From: an uncultured Acetatifactor sp.
GTDB taxonomy: Bacteria > Bacillota > Clostridia > Lachnospirales > Lachnospiraceae
DNA length: 64,000 nucleotides
Assembly (NCBI GenBank): GCA_910583845.1
Contig: CAJUAB010000019.1
Span: 36,012 to 100,011 of the forward strand
Reading direction: 5' to 3'
The stretch's first letter is position 1; each line of letters begins with the position of its first letter. Positions 17,575 to 26,101 of this stretch are shown here, in pieces. Both the position numbers and the translations under genes were made by a program. Below the pieces are notes generated by a model, which saw only the letters and a list, made by a program, of their open reading frames with translations, had not been told where the DNA came from and made no database searches.

Positions 17575-18169
17575 TATGTATGGGGTGATTATTCAGGAAA
17601 GCAAGGGGAATTTCATTCCCTATACCCTGTCACATTTTCCGGAGGCGGAGCATCAGAGGCTGCTTGGGGCTTTCCGGCAGGAACAGTTGTTTACCCGCGC
17701 GGGAAACGGGGAGATGGGGGCGGAGGAATTTCTGAAAAAGCTGGGATATGCGGACCCTGTGGGGGCCATGAAGGATTATCTGGAAAACTGGCTTACGCTG
17801 GACGCCGGATTTATCCCCTTCGCAAAGGGGCAAAAAGACTTTGATCTTGTGCTGTTGTCCAACGATGTGGCGGAGTGGAACCGCTATCTGATGGAATTTC
17901 ATGGACTGGATCAGTTTTTTGAGGATGTGATTGTCAGCGGGCAGGTACATATGCGTAAACCCCGGGAGGAAATGTTCCGATACACCCTGGAGAGGCTGGG
18001 ACGCCCGGCCCGGGAATGTGTCTTTGTGGACAACTGCGCGGATAATCTGCGCGCGGCAAAGAGGCTGGGAATCCGGACCGTACATTTTAACCGGGACGGC
18101 GAACCCTATGAGGGCTGTCAGGTGAAGAATTTTCAGGAACTTGCCCGGACGCTGGCGGGAAAACGGTAA
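17549..18169 (+). CDS. HAD-superfamily hydrolase
   Basis: A 206-residue HAD protein. Motif I is LIDMYGVI with nucleophile Asp9; the second aspartate of the usual DxD is replaced by Tyr, as in haloacid-dehalogenase-type DAYGT motifs. Motif II is LLSNDVAEW, motif III has the lysine in HMRKPREEMF, and motif IV is CVFVDNCADN. A helical cap lies between motifs I and II. Because motif I is not DxD, hydrolase activity on phosphates is less certain than fold membership. It starts inside the 3' end of the methyltransferase fusion, so the two are probably co-translated. Confidence 0.88.
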   Translation: MEKNVLLIDMYGVIIQESKGNFIPYTLSHFPEAEHQRLLGAFRQEQLFTRAGNGEMGAEEFLKKLGYADPVGAMKDYLENWLTLDAGFIPFAKGQKDFDLVLLSNDVAEWNRYLMEFHGLDQFFEDVIVSGQVHMRKPREEMFRYTLERLGRPARECVFVDNCADNLRAAKRLGIRTVHFNRDGEPYEGCQVKNFQELARTLAGKR

Positions 18170-18220
18170 GCGGTACGGAGATGTCTGGGCCGGACCGGAT
18201 GGAAAAAGGAGAGGGAAGCT

Positions 18221-19057
18221 ATGGCGGAAATTTTGTGTTCTACGGGGGCGCTGATTGGCAAGGGCAATCACAGGGATTATCATATTCTGGAAAAGCTGGC
18301 GGGAAAACTGGCCTGTGACGGGTACGAATTTATGATGTACAGTTCGTGGTATGGGGAATGGGAACGTCTGGCGGACGATCTGGAGGGTCTGGGGCTGTAT
18401 ATGCCGGTGCTGCACTGCGACAAACGGATTGGGGAAGCTGTGAGTCAGGGGGAGGATGTGGCAGAGGAAAGCAGTGAGGCTATGGAAAAGTTCCGCGTCA
18501 ACTGCGCCCTGGCCCGGCGGATCGGGGCAAAAGCGCTGGTGCTGCATCTTTGGGGCGGCATGGCTTCGGATCAGCATTTTGACAATAACATGCGGGCCTA
18601 CCCCAGGCTGCGGGACGTGGCGGAAGGCTATGGGCTGGACCTGCTGGTGGAAAATGTAGTGTGCAACAGGGAAAATCCCATGAAGCATCTGGTCCGGCTG
18701 GCGGAGGTCTATCCCCAGGCGCATTTTGTGTGGGATACCAAAATGGCGGCCTTTCACCAGGAGGAAACGCTGCTGTACCGGGAGGATTATGCGTGGCTCT
18801 GGCAGCAGGGGCATATCCGGCATTACCATGTAAACGACTACGATGGGGGCTATATGGACTGGGGGAGTCTGCATGGCGACGTGAAGCCCATAGGTGCGGG
18901 CCACATTGACTTTGACGCCTTTTTTCAGTATATTCATCGGATCGGGTATGACGGGAGTTTTACTGTGGAGGCCACGGCTTTTAATGTGGAAGGCGTTGTG
19001 GACACAGAGATGTTGAACGGGTGTTTCGCGCGGATACGGGCGGGCCTGAACCGGTAA
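18221..19057 (+). CDS. Sugar phosphate isomerase/epimerase-like TIM barrel protein
   Basis: A 278-residue member of the xylose isomerase-like/AP endonuclease 2 barrel family. Metal-ligand motifs appear in order: VLHLWGG, LLVENVV (Glu), FVWDTKMAAFH (Asp/His), HYHVNDYD (His/Asp), HGDVKPIGAGHID and FTVEATAF (Glu). These fit a divalent-metal isomerase or epimerase. AAGGAGAGG lies before the ATG, 51 bp after the HAD gene. The substrate is not visible; with the HAD gene it may act on a small sugar or sugar phosphate. Confidence 0.88.
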   Translation: MAEILCSTGALIGKGNHRDYHILEKLAGKLACDGYEFMMYSSWYGEWERLADDLEGLGLYMPVLHCDKRIGEAVSQGEDVAEESSEAMEKFRVNCALARRIGAKALVLHLWGGMASDQHFDNNMRAYPRLRDVAEGYGLDLLVENVVCNRENPMKHLVRLAEVYPQAHFVWDTKMAAFHQEETLLYREDYAWLWQQGHIRHYHVNDYDGGYMDWGSLHGDVKPIGAGHIDFDAFFQYIHRIGYDGSFTVEATAFNVEGVVDTEMLNGCFARIRAGLNR

Positions 19058-19212
19058 GCCGGCGGCTTGTAGCCGTTAATCGGTCTGCTACTCCTTACTA
19101 CAGTCGTTCTGCGTCTCAGGATGGGAGGAAAAGCTGCGGGGAGTACGGCGCACGAAGACTCCTGAGAGCTCGGAGGGCAATTCCCGGCTGAAGGCGGAGA
19201 CAGAAGAATTAA

Positions 19213-19501
19213 CCGGGGATTTATGAGGACACACCGAAGACGAAGGGCTCTGTCCGGTATATCAGGCTGACGGATCAGGCCATGGAGCTGTTGGCGGAAT
19301 ATCGCAAGCGGTACAGGGAAGAAATTTTTTAACGGAATTGACAGCATGAGCATCAGCCACCGTCTCGGTCATGCCCATGTATCCACCACCACGGATCTAT
19401 ACAGCCATGTGATTAAGGAGGCGGAGGAACGTATCAGCGACTGCGTGGCGGATGTGATATTGAGACCGGCGAAGACCAAACGGAAAGTGGTGGGGGATTA
19501 A
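19213..19501 (+). pseudogene. Degraded tyrosine recombinase (phage/ICE integrase)
   Basis: Two pieces of an integrase in two frames. Frame A from 19213 to the stop at 19330-19332 reads EDTPKTKGSVRYIRLTD and MELLAEYRKRY, the beta-sheet/helix before the HxxR box. Frame B from 19331 to the stop at 19499-19501 reads ISHRLGHAHVSTTTDLYSHV, the R-LGH and catalytic Tyr motif. The roughly 50 residues with the HxLRHT box are missing, so this is a deletion plus frameshift remnant. It marks an old insertion whose element is gone; no attachment duplication was recognised. Confidence 0.85.
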
Positions 19502-19520
19502 GAGAAAGCAATAAATCAAA

Positions 19521-19556
19521 AAAGGGATGCGTCTTCACCTAGGTGCGCATCCCTTT
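19521..19556. terminator. Bidirectional intrinsic terminator
   Basis: A perfect 11-bp stem, AAAGGGATGCG with CGCATCCCTTT, around a 14-base loop, with A-runs on the left and T-runs on the right. It lies between the integrase remnant and the convergent Rpn-type gene, whose stop is at 19561, and can serve both. Confidence 0.8.
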
Positions 19557-19560
19557 CCTT

Positions 19561-20532
19561 TTACCAATATTGTTTTACCAATTCGGTGGATTCATTTTCG
19601 GTCAGCTGAAACCTTTCCGCAATCCGTTTTATTGTCTCTACCAAAGAGATACCTAAATCTTTATATGTTTCCACCGCACCTTCGATCTTGCTTTCTTCTC
19701 GCATTTGTTGAATCGCCAAACACATATTCACATCTCCTTTCCCTTCGGGATATTTCAGCTTGGATCCCGTAACAATATTTATTACTTCAGCTGCTTGCCT
19801 TTCCATACTTTGAAATTTTAAATCTTCCTTTACAATCTTATTCAGAATCTGCTTATCCTTAGAATACTTAATGTATAGCATCACTTCCCGCAGATTAGAG
19901 TGAAATTCATTGATTTCCGCGTCTGACATTTCCTTTGGGGCAATCAGGTTCACATGGTAGTCCGGCGCGTGTGAAAGAATTGCATCGTCCACATCGGAAT
20001 ACATTTCTTTCAGGGAGAGCGGCGCATCCCAGCTGTCTGATCCAAAATATATTACAAGAGTGACCACAGGGATAAGGCGGTCTGTCTTCCAGAAGCCGCT
20101 TAAGAACTCACCGTCTGTTGGAACCTGTTTTTCTGATGGATTATCCGCCTGTGTAGATTTTGATTCCTTCATGGCCTGTCTATGGGCATTGGCCACCTCG
20201 CTGACTTGGTGAGATAGCTGGAGAAAATCGTAAACCCCATTCTTGACTGGAAGGGCATAATGGATTTCTGACTGATTTTCGATTCCTACCACACAGTATG
20301 CCGTTTTGCCGTCCGTCATGGCATATAGAAGTTTCAGCACATCCCGATATTTCTGCTCCGGTACACCTGCACCGCTGGCTCCATATGGAATCACAATCTC
20401 CGTAGTGTCCAATTCCGTCAGCCGGGCAGGGTCGATCTTCTGATCCCCATGGTATAATAGCTGGTTAAACGCATCTGCAAAGACTATCGGATTTTCCATA
20501 TATTCCTTTGTTATAGTATCTATCTTTCCCAT
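19561..20532 (-). CDS. Rpn-family PD-(D/E)XK nuclease/putative transposase
   Basis: A 323-residue protein starting at ATG 20532 (MGKIDTITKEYM) after AAGGAA. It has the N-terminal signature of the Rpn/transposase-31 family found in many copies in Lachnospiraceae: NPIVFADAFNQLLYHG, LDTTEIVIP, then the nuclease strand YCVVGIENQSEIHYALP with the ExQ pair, and a helical tail with KYPEGKGDVNMC. Rpn proteins promote recA-independent recombination in E. coli and some are linked to phage defence; activity here is inferred. Base composition is lower in GC than its neighbours, and it sits next to an integrase remnant. Confidence 0.82.
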   Translation of the reverse strand: MGKIDTITKEYMENPIVFADAFNQLLYHGDQKIDPARLTELDTTEIVIPYGASGAGVPEQKYRDVLKLLYAMTDGKTAYCVVGIENQSEIHYALPVKNGVYDFLQLSHQVSEVANAHRQAMKESKSTQADNPSEKQVPTDGEFLSGFWKTDRLIPVVTLVIYFGSDSWDAPLSLKEMYSDVDDAILSHAPDYHVNLIAPKEMSDAEINEFHSNLREVMLYIKYSKDKQILNKIVKEDLKFQSMERQAAEVINIVTGSKLKYPEGKGDVNMCLAIQQMREESKIEGAVETYKDLGISLVETIKRIAERFQLTENESTELVKQYW

Positions 20533-21049
20533 GATGAAAATTCCTTTCTTCCATGGGAAGATTCTTCCCATTGGGAGGGTTTTTTCCCATTAATAACAGT
20601 ATACGCTGAAAAAATTTTTTTCTCAATAGGCTTTTCAAAATCGTATAAAGGATTTCAGCGAGCCAGATTCTTTGTCCGGCTTTCATGAAAATTAGCAGTC
20701 TTCCCCCTGCCAATTTAGCAGTGCCGGAGATTAAATTTAAGTGTGTTGAACTTTTGGTGCCTTCTGGTTTGCATCCGTATTTTCAGCTAGATTGCTGTAA
20801 ACGGGTTGAATTATTGTTGAACTATTTGCCCCTGACCTCTCTTGCTATGTACTTCCAAACAAGCTGCAAACGCTGAATTTACGGAATTCTCAAAAAAATC
20901 TAACCTGTGCAGTACACAATGTGGGGCATCATCCTGCATAAATTTCTCACAGACTGTGACGCGTGGGTGCTGGGGGCATATTTCCCTGAATATGCCCCCG
21001 GCACCTGTCCGGACCAGAATAGCTTATATGTGTCGGGCCCTGCCGCTTT
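20533..21049. other. Intergenic stretch with a GC-rich hairpin
   Basis: No gene was recognised in these 517 bp. The one clear structure is a hairpin at 20967-21004: GTGCTGGGGGCATAT against ATATGCCCCCGGCAC (15 bp, one G-T pair, 8-base loop). It lies 46 bp past the thrS stop and could end the thrS transcript, although no T-run follows it on that strand. Confidence 0.5.
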
Positions 21050-22822
21050 CTACATACGGTCCATTGACGCACAGAGCAGTTCTGTCAGCTGCTCAACGGA
21101 CATTTCTCCTAACTCCTGGCGGTCCTCCGCGGCGTCCCGCTGCCGGACGGACACTGTGTGATTCCGTTTTTCCCGTTCCCCTGCAATGAGCAGAAAGGGA
21201 ACTCTGTCCATACGGGCTTCCCGTATTTTGTATCCCAGCTTTTCGTCCCGCCTGTCGATCTCCGTCCGGATATCCTGCTTTCTCAGCTGATCCGCCACTT
21301 CTCCCGCATAGTCCAGATATTTGTCCGAAACAGGCAGTATTCTGACCTGAACGGGAGAAAGCCACAGGGGAAATTTGCCGGCGTAATGCTCGATCAGAAT
21401 GCCGATTAAACGCTCAATAGAGCCGAAGACTACCCGATGCAGCATGAGGGGGCGGTGTTTTTCACCGTCCGCTCCCATATATTCGAGGTCAAATCGTGCG
21501 GGCAGTTGAAAATCCAGCTGAATGGTTCCGCATTGCCAGGTTCTGCCGAGGGAGTCCCGCAGATGGAAATCCAGCTTCGGCCCGTAAAATGCGCCGTCCC
21601 CCTCGTGGATCACATAGGATTTTCCCATTTTGATGACCGCGTCCGCCAGGGCTTTTGTGGCAAGTTCCCACTCTTCGTCGCTTCCGATGGAATCATCGGG
21701 TCTGGTAGACAGTTCTATTTCATACGAGAAACCAAAGCGGTCATAGACTTCATCAATAAGCCGCATGACGCCCTGAATCTCATCCTGCACCTGCTCCGGC
21801 GTCATGAAGATGTGGGCATCGTCCTGAGTGAGACAGCGCACCCGCATCAACCCATGGAGGGTGCCGGATTTTTCATGCCGGTGTACCAGACCCAGCTCCC
21901 CCATTCGCAGGGGAAGATCCCGGTAGGAGTGGGGCTGCTGTTTATATACCAGCATTCCGCCCGGGCAGTTCATGGGGCGGATGGCGAAGTCTGCCCCATC
22001 AATCAGGGTAGTATGCATTTTGTCCCGATAATGCTCCCAGTGCCCGGAGGTCTCCCACAGCTGGCGGTTCATGATCATGGGAGTGGAAATCTCCACATAT
22101 CCTTCCCTTTGGTGGATTTTTCTCCAATACTCGATCAAAAGATTTTTGAGAATCAGGCCTTTAGGGAGCAGAAAAGGGAATCCGGGAGCTTCGTCCAGCA
22201 GAGCAAACAACCCAAGCTCCTTTCCGAGTCTCCGGTGATCCCGGGCTTTGGCCTCCTCCAGCCTGTGCAGATATTCCTCCAGCTCGGCGGCATTGGGAAA
22301 GGAGATGCCGTATATTCGGGTCAGCATCCGGTTTTTTTCATCTCCCCGCCAGTAGGCCCCGGCCACAGACAACAGTCTGATGGCCCGGATGGGGCTTGTG
22401 CTGGTGAGATGGGGGCCTGCGCAGAGTTCCGTGTAGTCGCCCTGCCTGTAAAAAGTCAGTTCTTCGGAGGCGGGCAGTTCGCGAATCAACTCCTGCTTAA
22501 AGTCTTCTCCCCGATCAGCCATATAGGAGAGTGCCTCCTTACGGGAAACCGTCCGGACCTGGAGAGAAAGGGATTCTCCGGTCAGTTTTTTCATTTCTTC
22601 CTCCACCGCTGCCAGCTTTTCCTCCGAAAAGGGAAAGGAAAATTCGAAATCATAGTAAAATCCGTTGTCCGTTGCCGGGCCGATGGCGCACTTGGTGTCG
22701 GGATACAGGCGTTTGACTGCCTGAGCCAGAACATGGGCGCTGGTGTGCCAGAATGCTTTCCTGCCTTCTTTTTCGTGGAAGTCAGAGGCGGTGATTTCTC
22801 CGTTTTTGTGTAAGATTTTCAT
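21050..22822 (-). CDS. thrS: Threonyl-tRNA synthetase lacking the TGS domain
   Basis: Charges tRNA-Thr. I start at ATG 22822 (MKILHKNGEIT), after GAGGAGC and downstream of the T-box terminator, giving 590 residues. The N-terminal TGS domain (about 60 residues) of standard ThrS is absent. The editing domain begins almost at once with HTSAHVLAQAVKRLYP, later CAGPHL. The class II core follows: MNCPGGM (zinc Cys), RHEKSGTLHGLMRVR (motif 2), DDAHIF, and motif 3 HRVVFGSIERLIG, then the anticodon-binding domain. Expression is controlled by the upstream T-box riboswitch. Confidence 0.95.
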   Translation of the reverse strand: MKILHKNGEITASDFHEKEGRKAFWHTSAHVLAQAVKRLYPDTKCAIGPATDNGFYYDFEFSFPFSEEKLAAVEEEMKKLTGESLSLQVRTVSRKEALSYMADRGEDFKQELIRELPASEELTFYRQGDYTELCAGPHLTSTSPIRAIRLLSVAGAYWRGDEKNRMLTRIYGISFPNAAELEEYLHRLEEAKARDHRRLGKELGLFALLDEAPGFPFLLPKGLILKNLLIEYWRKIHQREGYVEISTPMIMNRQLWETSGHWEHYRDKMHTTLIDGADFAIRPMNCPGGMLVYKQQPHSYRDLPLRMGELGLVHRHEKSGTLHGLMRVRCLTQDDAHIFMTPEQVQDEIQGVMRLIDEVYDRFGFSYEIELSTRPDDSIGSDEEWELATKALADAVIKMGKSYVIHEGDGAFYGPKLDFHLRDSLGRTWQCGTIQLDFQLPARFDLEYMGADGEKHRPLMLHRVVFGSIERLIGILIEHYAGKFPLWLSPVQVRILPVSDKYLDYAGEVADQLRKQDIRTEIDRRDEKLGYKIREARMDRVPFLLIAGEREKRNHTVSVRQRDAAEDRQELGEMSVEQLTELLCASMDRM

Positions 22823-22891
22823 TGTCTGTTGCTCCTCGCTTTCCGGTAATGCCAATCCATTACCTGTGTCGGTTATCAGTTGCAACAACAT

Positions 22892-23145
22892 AAGAAAAGC
22901 ACCCACAGGACTGTTGTCACAGTCCTAAGGGTGCATCTGCACGGTTCCACCTTAACTTTTCACTTCGGATTCCAGTAAATCCTATCCTTTAACGCAGGCA
23001 TACGGTAACGCTTACATACAATTTCAGCGCTACGGCTCGGGAATGGTTTTCGTCTGCTGTCCTCATAAACGGCTTCCACCAAAACGCCGCTCTCTCTGTA
23101 TGATTCATACAAACTACTTTTTTCCGTCATTGCTTTTCTTATGTC
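22892..23145 (-). promoter_or_regulatory. T-box riboswitch controlling thrS (Thr specifier ACC)
   Basis: Read on the minus strand, the leader of thrS ends with the T-box sequence AAGGTGGAACCGTGC (about 22939-22954), followed by a terminator: GCACCC...GGGTGC with an inner GGACTG/CAGTCC stem (22899-22934) and a U-run (22892-22898). Upstream is a long stem I region (GAGAGAGCGGCG...). In its 3' part, GAAAACCATTC offers the specifier codon ACC (threonine) followed by A (codon at 23045-23047), in agreement with the gene. Uncharged tRNA-Thr should pair and allow read-through. The stem I boundary is approximate. Confidence 0.93.
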
Positions 23146-23195
23146 ATTAATGTCAGATTACCAGAGATATGCCGGTTTGTCAATCAAAAAATCGG

Positions 23196-24236
23196 TTATC
23201 CCATTTTTTCCCGGAATGCGTCAAAACTGACGGCCTTGGCCGCGGATTTGAGCCATTGGCGCAGGGCTTCCATATTGTTCTGCGTATGAATCCGGGCGTA
23301 TATATCCTGAGGGATATCGCCCAGCTCTTCCAGAAGATCCAGAATATCCTGCCTGCCGCGGTTAAGTTCTCCCTGCTCCAAACCTTGTTCCAAACCCTGC
23401 TCCATTCCTTTTCTCAAACCTTCTTCAATAAATAACTCGGAAATATTACACATGGTATTCAGCCTCCTTTCCATTTCCACAGTCATGACAATTCCGTACT
23501 CTCTTTCCAGAACATCTTTTTTGTCTTTCACGCTCTTTGATGAAAACAGCGTTTCCAGCATGGAGATCAGGGCGCATTCGGAAGGCTCCACATTCTCCCG
23601 GATTCGGATCGTGATGATAATGCCCTGCATCAGGCCTATGATGCTCGGACCGCCTCCCGCACCAAATACTGTCTTCTTTATGAGACTGATTTCCTCTATG
23701 GAGTCACCGTCCCTTTTCCCGTCCATGCAGACCCAGATGCTCCGCACATTCCGCAGGCTGTTATAATTCGAGTGAAAAAATTCCCTGTTTTTTTGCCCGG
23801 AGATCATTCTGGACAGGTAGAATACAATCCGATTTTCCAGATGATAGCGCAGACGGCCCGGGCGGGAGTCGTTCTGCGCTTCCAGATCCATGAGGAATTT
23901 GACATTTGCGGTTCTGGAATATGCGCTGAAGCGGATGTCAAAAAAGATGACTCCTTCTCCCGGAACAGCGTCCTCCGTTTTGGATTCCCTGACGGGCCCC
24001 AGGCTGGACAGCCCCGGGTCAATGGGGACGCCGTCCACGGTGATGTCGTCGTCAATGCAGCCCATAATGTCGGGAATGTTCATGTCATGAAATTCCCGGA
24101 CCGTATATTTGAGAATCCACGACAATACCTGCCTGTCAGACAGAAGCGCCTTCGCATGGGTGTCGTAGGTGCTGTCCCCGGCCGTCATATGCAGGGTCTT
24201 TGCCACATAGGTTGCTGTTTTGCTGTCATTGTTCAT
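23196..24236 (-). CDS. Rpn-type PD-(D/E)XK nuclease family protein
   Basis: A 346-residue protein of the group annotated as PD-(D/E)XK nuclease family transposase. Residues of about 30-60 hold WILKYTVREFHDMNIPDI, a characteristic start; the nuclease core is IFFDIRFSAY (Asp) followed by KFLMDLEAQND with the ExQ pair. The last third is helical with a short duplicated tract GLEQGLEQG near residue 290. AGGAGGT precedes the ATG. It is the second Rpn-like gene within 5 kb, on the other side of thrS, but the two differ greatly and are not a duplicate. Function unproven. Confidence 0.8.
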   Translation of the reverse strand: MNNDSKTATYVAKTLHMTAGDSTYDTHAKALLSDRQVLSWILKYTVREFHDMNIPDIMGCIDDDITVDGVPIDPGLSSLGPVRESKTEDAVPGEGVIFFDIRFSAYSRTANVKFLMDLEAQNDSRPGRLRYHLENRIVFYLSRMISGQKNREFFHSNYNSLRNVRSIWVCMDGKRDGDSIEEISLIKKTVFGAGGGPSIIGLMQGIIITIRIRENVEPSECALISMLETLFSSKSVKDKKDVLEREYGIVMTVEMERRLNTMCNISELFIEEGLRKGMEQGLEQGLEQGELNRGRQDILDLLEELGDIPQDIYARIHTQNNMEALRQWLKSAAKAVSFDAFREKMG

Positions 24237-24546
24237 TTACATGTTACCTCCTGCCTTACAGGAGACAACGGATGAGGTTTACTTCCCGATATCAGGACGG
24301 CAAAATAGTATCCAGCCTGAAAATCTCCTGCTTTTAAGTTGTGTTGTTTGAATTGAAAGCATAGATTTTCCGATGGCCTGAAAAGAGAATGGATAAACCA
24401 ATAGTTTTTAGAAGAAACGTATGCTCTTTATACACAATAACATATATGGCGCAGAAACACAACCGGTTTTTTCAAAATCACTTGCCAGAATTTTGCCAGT
24501 GGGAGTATAATGATCCCGGAGGACAAAACGTTGTCTGGGCCGCATG

Positions 24547-24584
24547 CATTGGACCGGCCATCGGCGCCGATGGCCGGTCCAATG
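24547..24584. repeat. 38-bp perfect palindrome upstream of the alpha-galactosidase gene
   Basis: The stretch 24547-24584 is its own reverse complement without a mismatch: arm CATTGGACCGGCCATCG, centre GCGC, and the mirror arm. It ends 71 bp before the GH27 start codon. There is no T-run after it, so it is a poor terminator; an operator, a protein-binding site or a cruciform-forming repeat is possible. The rest of the 24237-24655 gap holds no gene. Confidence 0.85.
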
Positions 24585-24655
24585 TAAGCAGGCGTATGTA
24601 ATTTCCTGCAATGATTTTAATGCGGGATTCTGAAAGCCGAAAAGGAGGACGCAAT

Positions 24656-25786
24656 ATGCTGGCAATGAAAGCGCCCATGGGCTGGAACTCATGGAATACT
24701 TTTGGGAAGGATATCAGCGAACAGCTGATCATGGAGATGGCGGATACCATCGTGGAAAAGGGATACAGGGACGCGGGGTATGAATATGTGATTATAGATG
24801 ACTGCTGGTCGCTCAAGGAGAGGGTGGACGGGAAGCTGGCGGCAGACCCCGCTCTGTTTCCCCATGGGATGAAATATCTCTCCGACTACGTGCATTCCAG
24901 GGGGCTGAAATTCGGTATGTACTCCTGCGCGGGTTTCATGACCTGCGCAGGGTATCCCAGCAGTTACGGACATGAGTTCGAGGATGCGAAACAATTCGCG
25001 GAGTGGGGTGTGGACTATCTGAAATACGATTTCTGCAATTTCCCCTCCAGCGGCAACGGGAAAAATGCCTATCTGACCATGGCCATGGCTCTGCGCGCCA
25101 GCGGCAGGGAGATCCTGCTGGCGGCCTGTAACTGGGGGGTGGAGAACCCTTCCGGCTGGATGCGTTCCAGAGGGGCGCACAGTTACCGCTCTACAGGGGA
25201 CATCTTCGATGTGCCCAGAAGCTATAAGGATATATTTAAAAGTCAGGTGGAAAACATCGAGAATAATGGCCCCGGCTGCTATAATGACATGGATATGCTG
25301 ATCGTAGGCATGCACGGCAAAGGAAATGTGGGGCTGGACGGCTGTAGTGATATGCAGTATCTGCAGCATTTCGCCATGTGGGCCTTCCTGGGTTCGCCGT
25401 TGATTATCGGTTCCGATCTGCGAAATCTGGATGAAGGCAACGCAAAAACGCTGCTTTGCGGGGGATTGATTGCCATCAATCAGGACCAGGAGTGCAGACC
25501 CGCTTTTCTGCTGGGACATAACGGGGAAAAGACATATACGCTGGCCAAAATCATGAGCGATAACCGGGTGGCCATGGGCTTTTTCAATCTGGAGGCCGAT
25601 GACGACTGGAACAGTGTCATGAGTGTTTCCTTTGACGATCTGGGTATTCATTCCGAGTCCGGCGTGGCGCTGAGACTGACGGATGCCATTACCGGGGAAG
25701 AGCTGGGGGTATACAGAGACGGATACCGCTGCAAGGTGGGCCTGGATGCCTGCAAAGTGCTGGTGGGAGAACTGGTCTGTGAATGA
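24656..25786 (+). CDS. Alpha-galactosidase, glycoside hydrolase family 27
   Basis: A 376-residue GH27 enzyme that removes terminal alpha-galactose. Start at ATG 24656 with AAAGGAGG 8 bp upstream. The fold begins with PMGWNSWNTFG, then YVIIDDCW, GLKFGMYS, and LKYDFCN with nucleophile Asp125; the acid/base is Asp182 in RSTGDIFD. A C-terminal beta domain follows (FLLGHNGEKTYTLAK onward). No signal peptide is present, so it acts in the cytoplasm on imported galactosides. A 38-bp palindrome lies upstream, and a small CxxC protein gene overlaps its end. Confidence 0.96.
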   Translation: MLAMKAPMGWNSWNTFGKDISEQLIMEMADTIVEKGYRDAGYEYVIIDDCWSLKERVDGKLAADPALFPHGMKYLSDYVHSRGLKFGMYSCAGFMTCAGYPSSYGHEFEDAKQFAEWGVDYLKYDFCNFPSSGNGKNAYLTMAMALRASGREILLAACNWGVENPSGWMRSRGAHSYRSTGDIFDVPRSYKDIFKSQVENIENNGPGCYNDMDMLIVGMHGKGNVGLDGCSDMQYLQHFAMWAFLGSPLIIGSDLRNLDEGNAKTLLCGGLIAINQDQECRPAFLLGHNGEKTYTLAKIMSDNRVAMGFFNLEADDDWNSVMSVSFDDLGIHSESGVALRLTDAITGEELGVYRDGYRCKVGLDACKVLVGELVCE

Positions 25787-26054
25787 CGGGGTTCTGGCAT
25801 CCGGGCAGTCCTCTGACTGCCCGGGCAGCGCTCCGCCGGGAGAGCCGGGGGACGTATATGGCGGGAAGCGGTGCAGAAACTGCCAAAGCGTGCTGTCTCC
25901 GGATGAGATTGCCCTGCACAGAAAACTTCATAACCGGGCGGCGGACTCTTTTCTGTGCATTGCCTGCAACGCGCAGTATTTCGGTGTTGCCACGCAGCTT
26001 CTGGAAGAAAAGATCCGGCAGTTTAAAGAGATGGGCTGTACCCTGTTTCAATGA
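25779..26054 (+). CDS. Small cysteine-rich (two CxxC) protein
   Basis: Probably 91 residues from a GTG at 25779 that overlaps the alpha-galactosidase stop, after GGGAGAA. The C-terminal 60 residues look conserved: CRNCQSVLSPDEIALHRKL, then DSFLCIACNAQYFGV and LEEKIRQFKEMGCTLF. The two CxxC pairs about 35 residues apart suggest a zinc ribbon-like fold. Proteins of this appearance are frequent in Lachnospiraceae but without a known role. A shorter start is possible since the N-terminal 30 residues are Pro/Gly-rich and weakly convincing. Confidence 0.6.
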   Translation: MNDGVLASGQSSDCPGSAPPGEPGDVYGGKRCRNCQSVLSPDEIALHRKLHNRAADSFLCIACNAQYFGVATQLLEEKIRQFKEMGCTLFQ

Positions 26055-26101
26055 CGGGAGGCGCGTCCGGCGATTCGTGGCCGCTGTGGCGCGCCCTGCG
26101 G

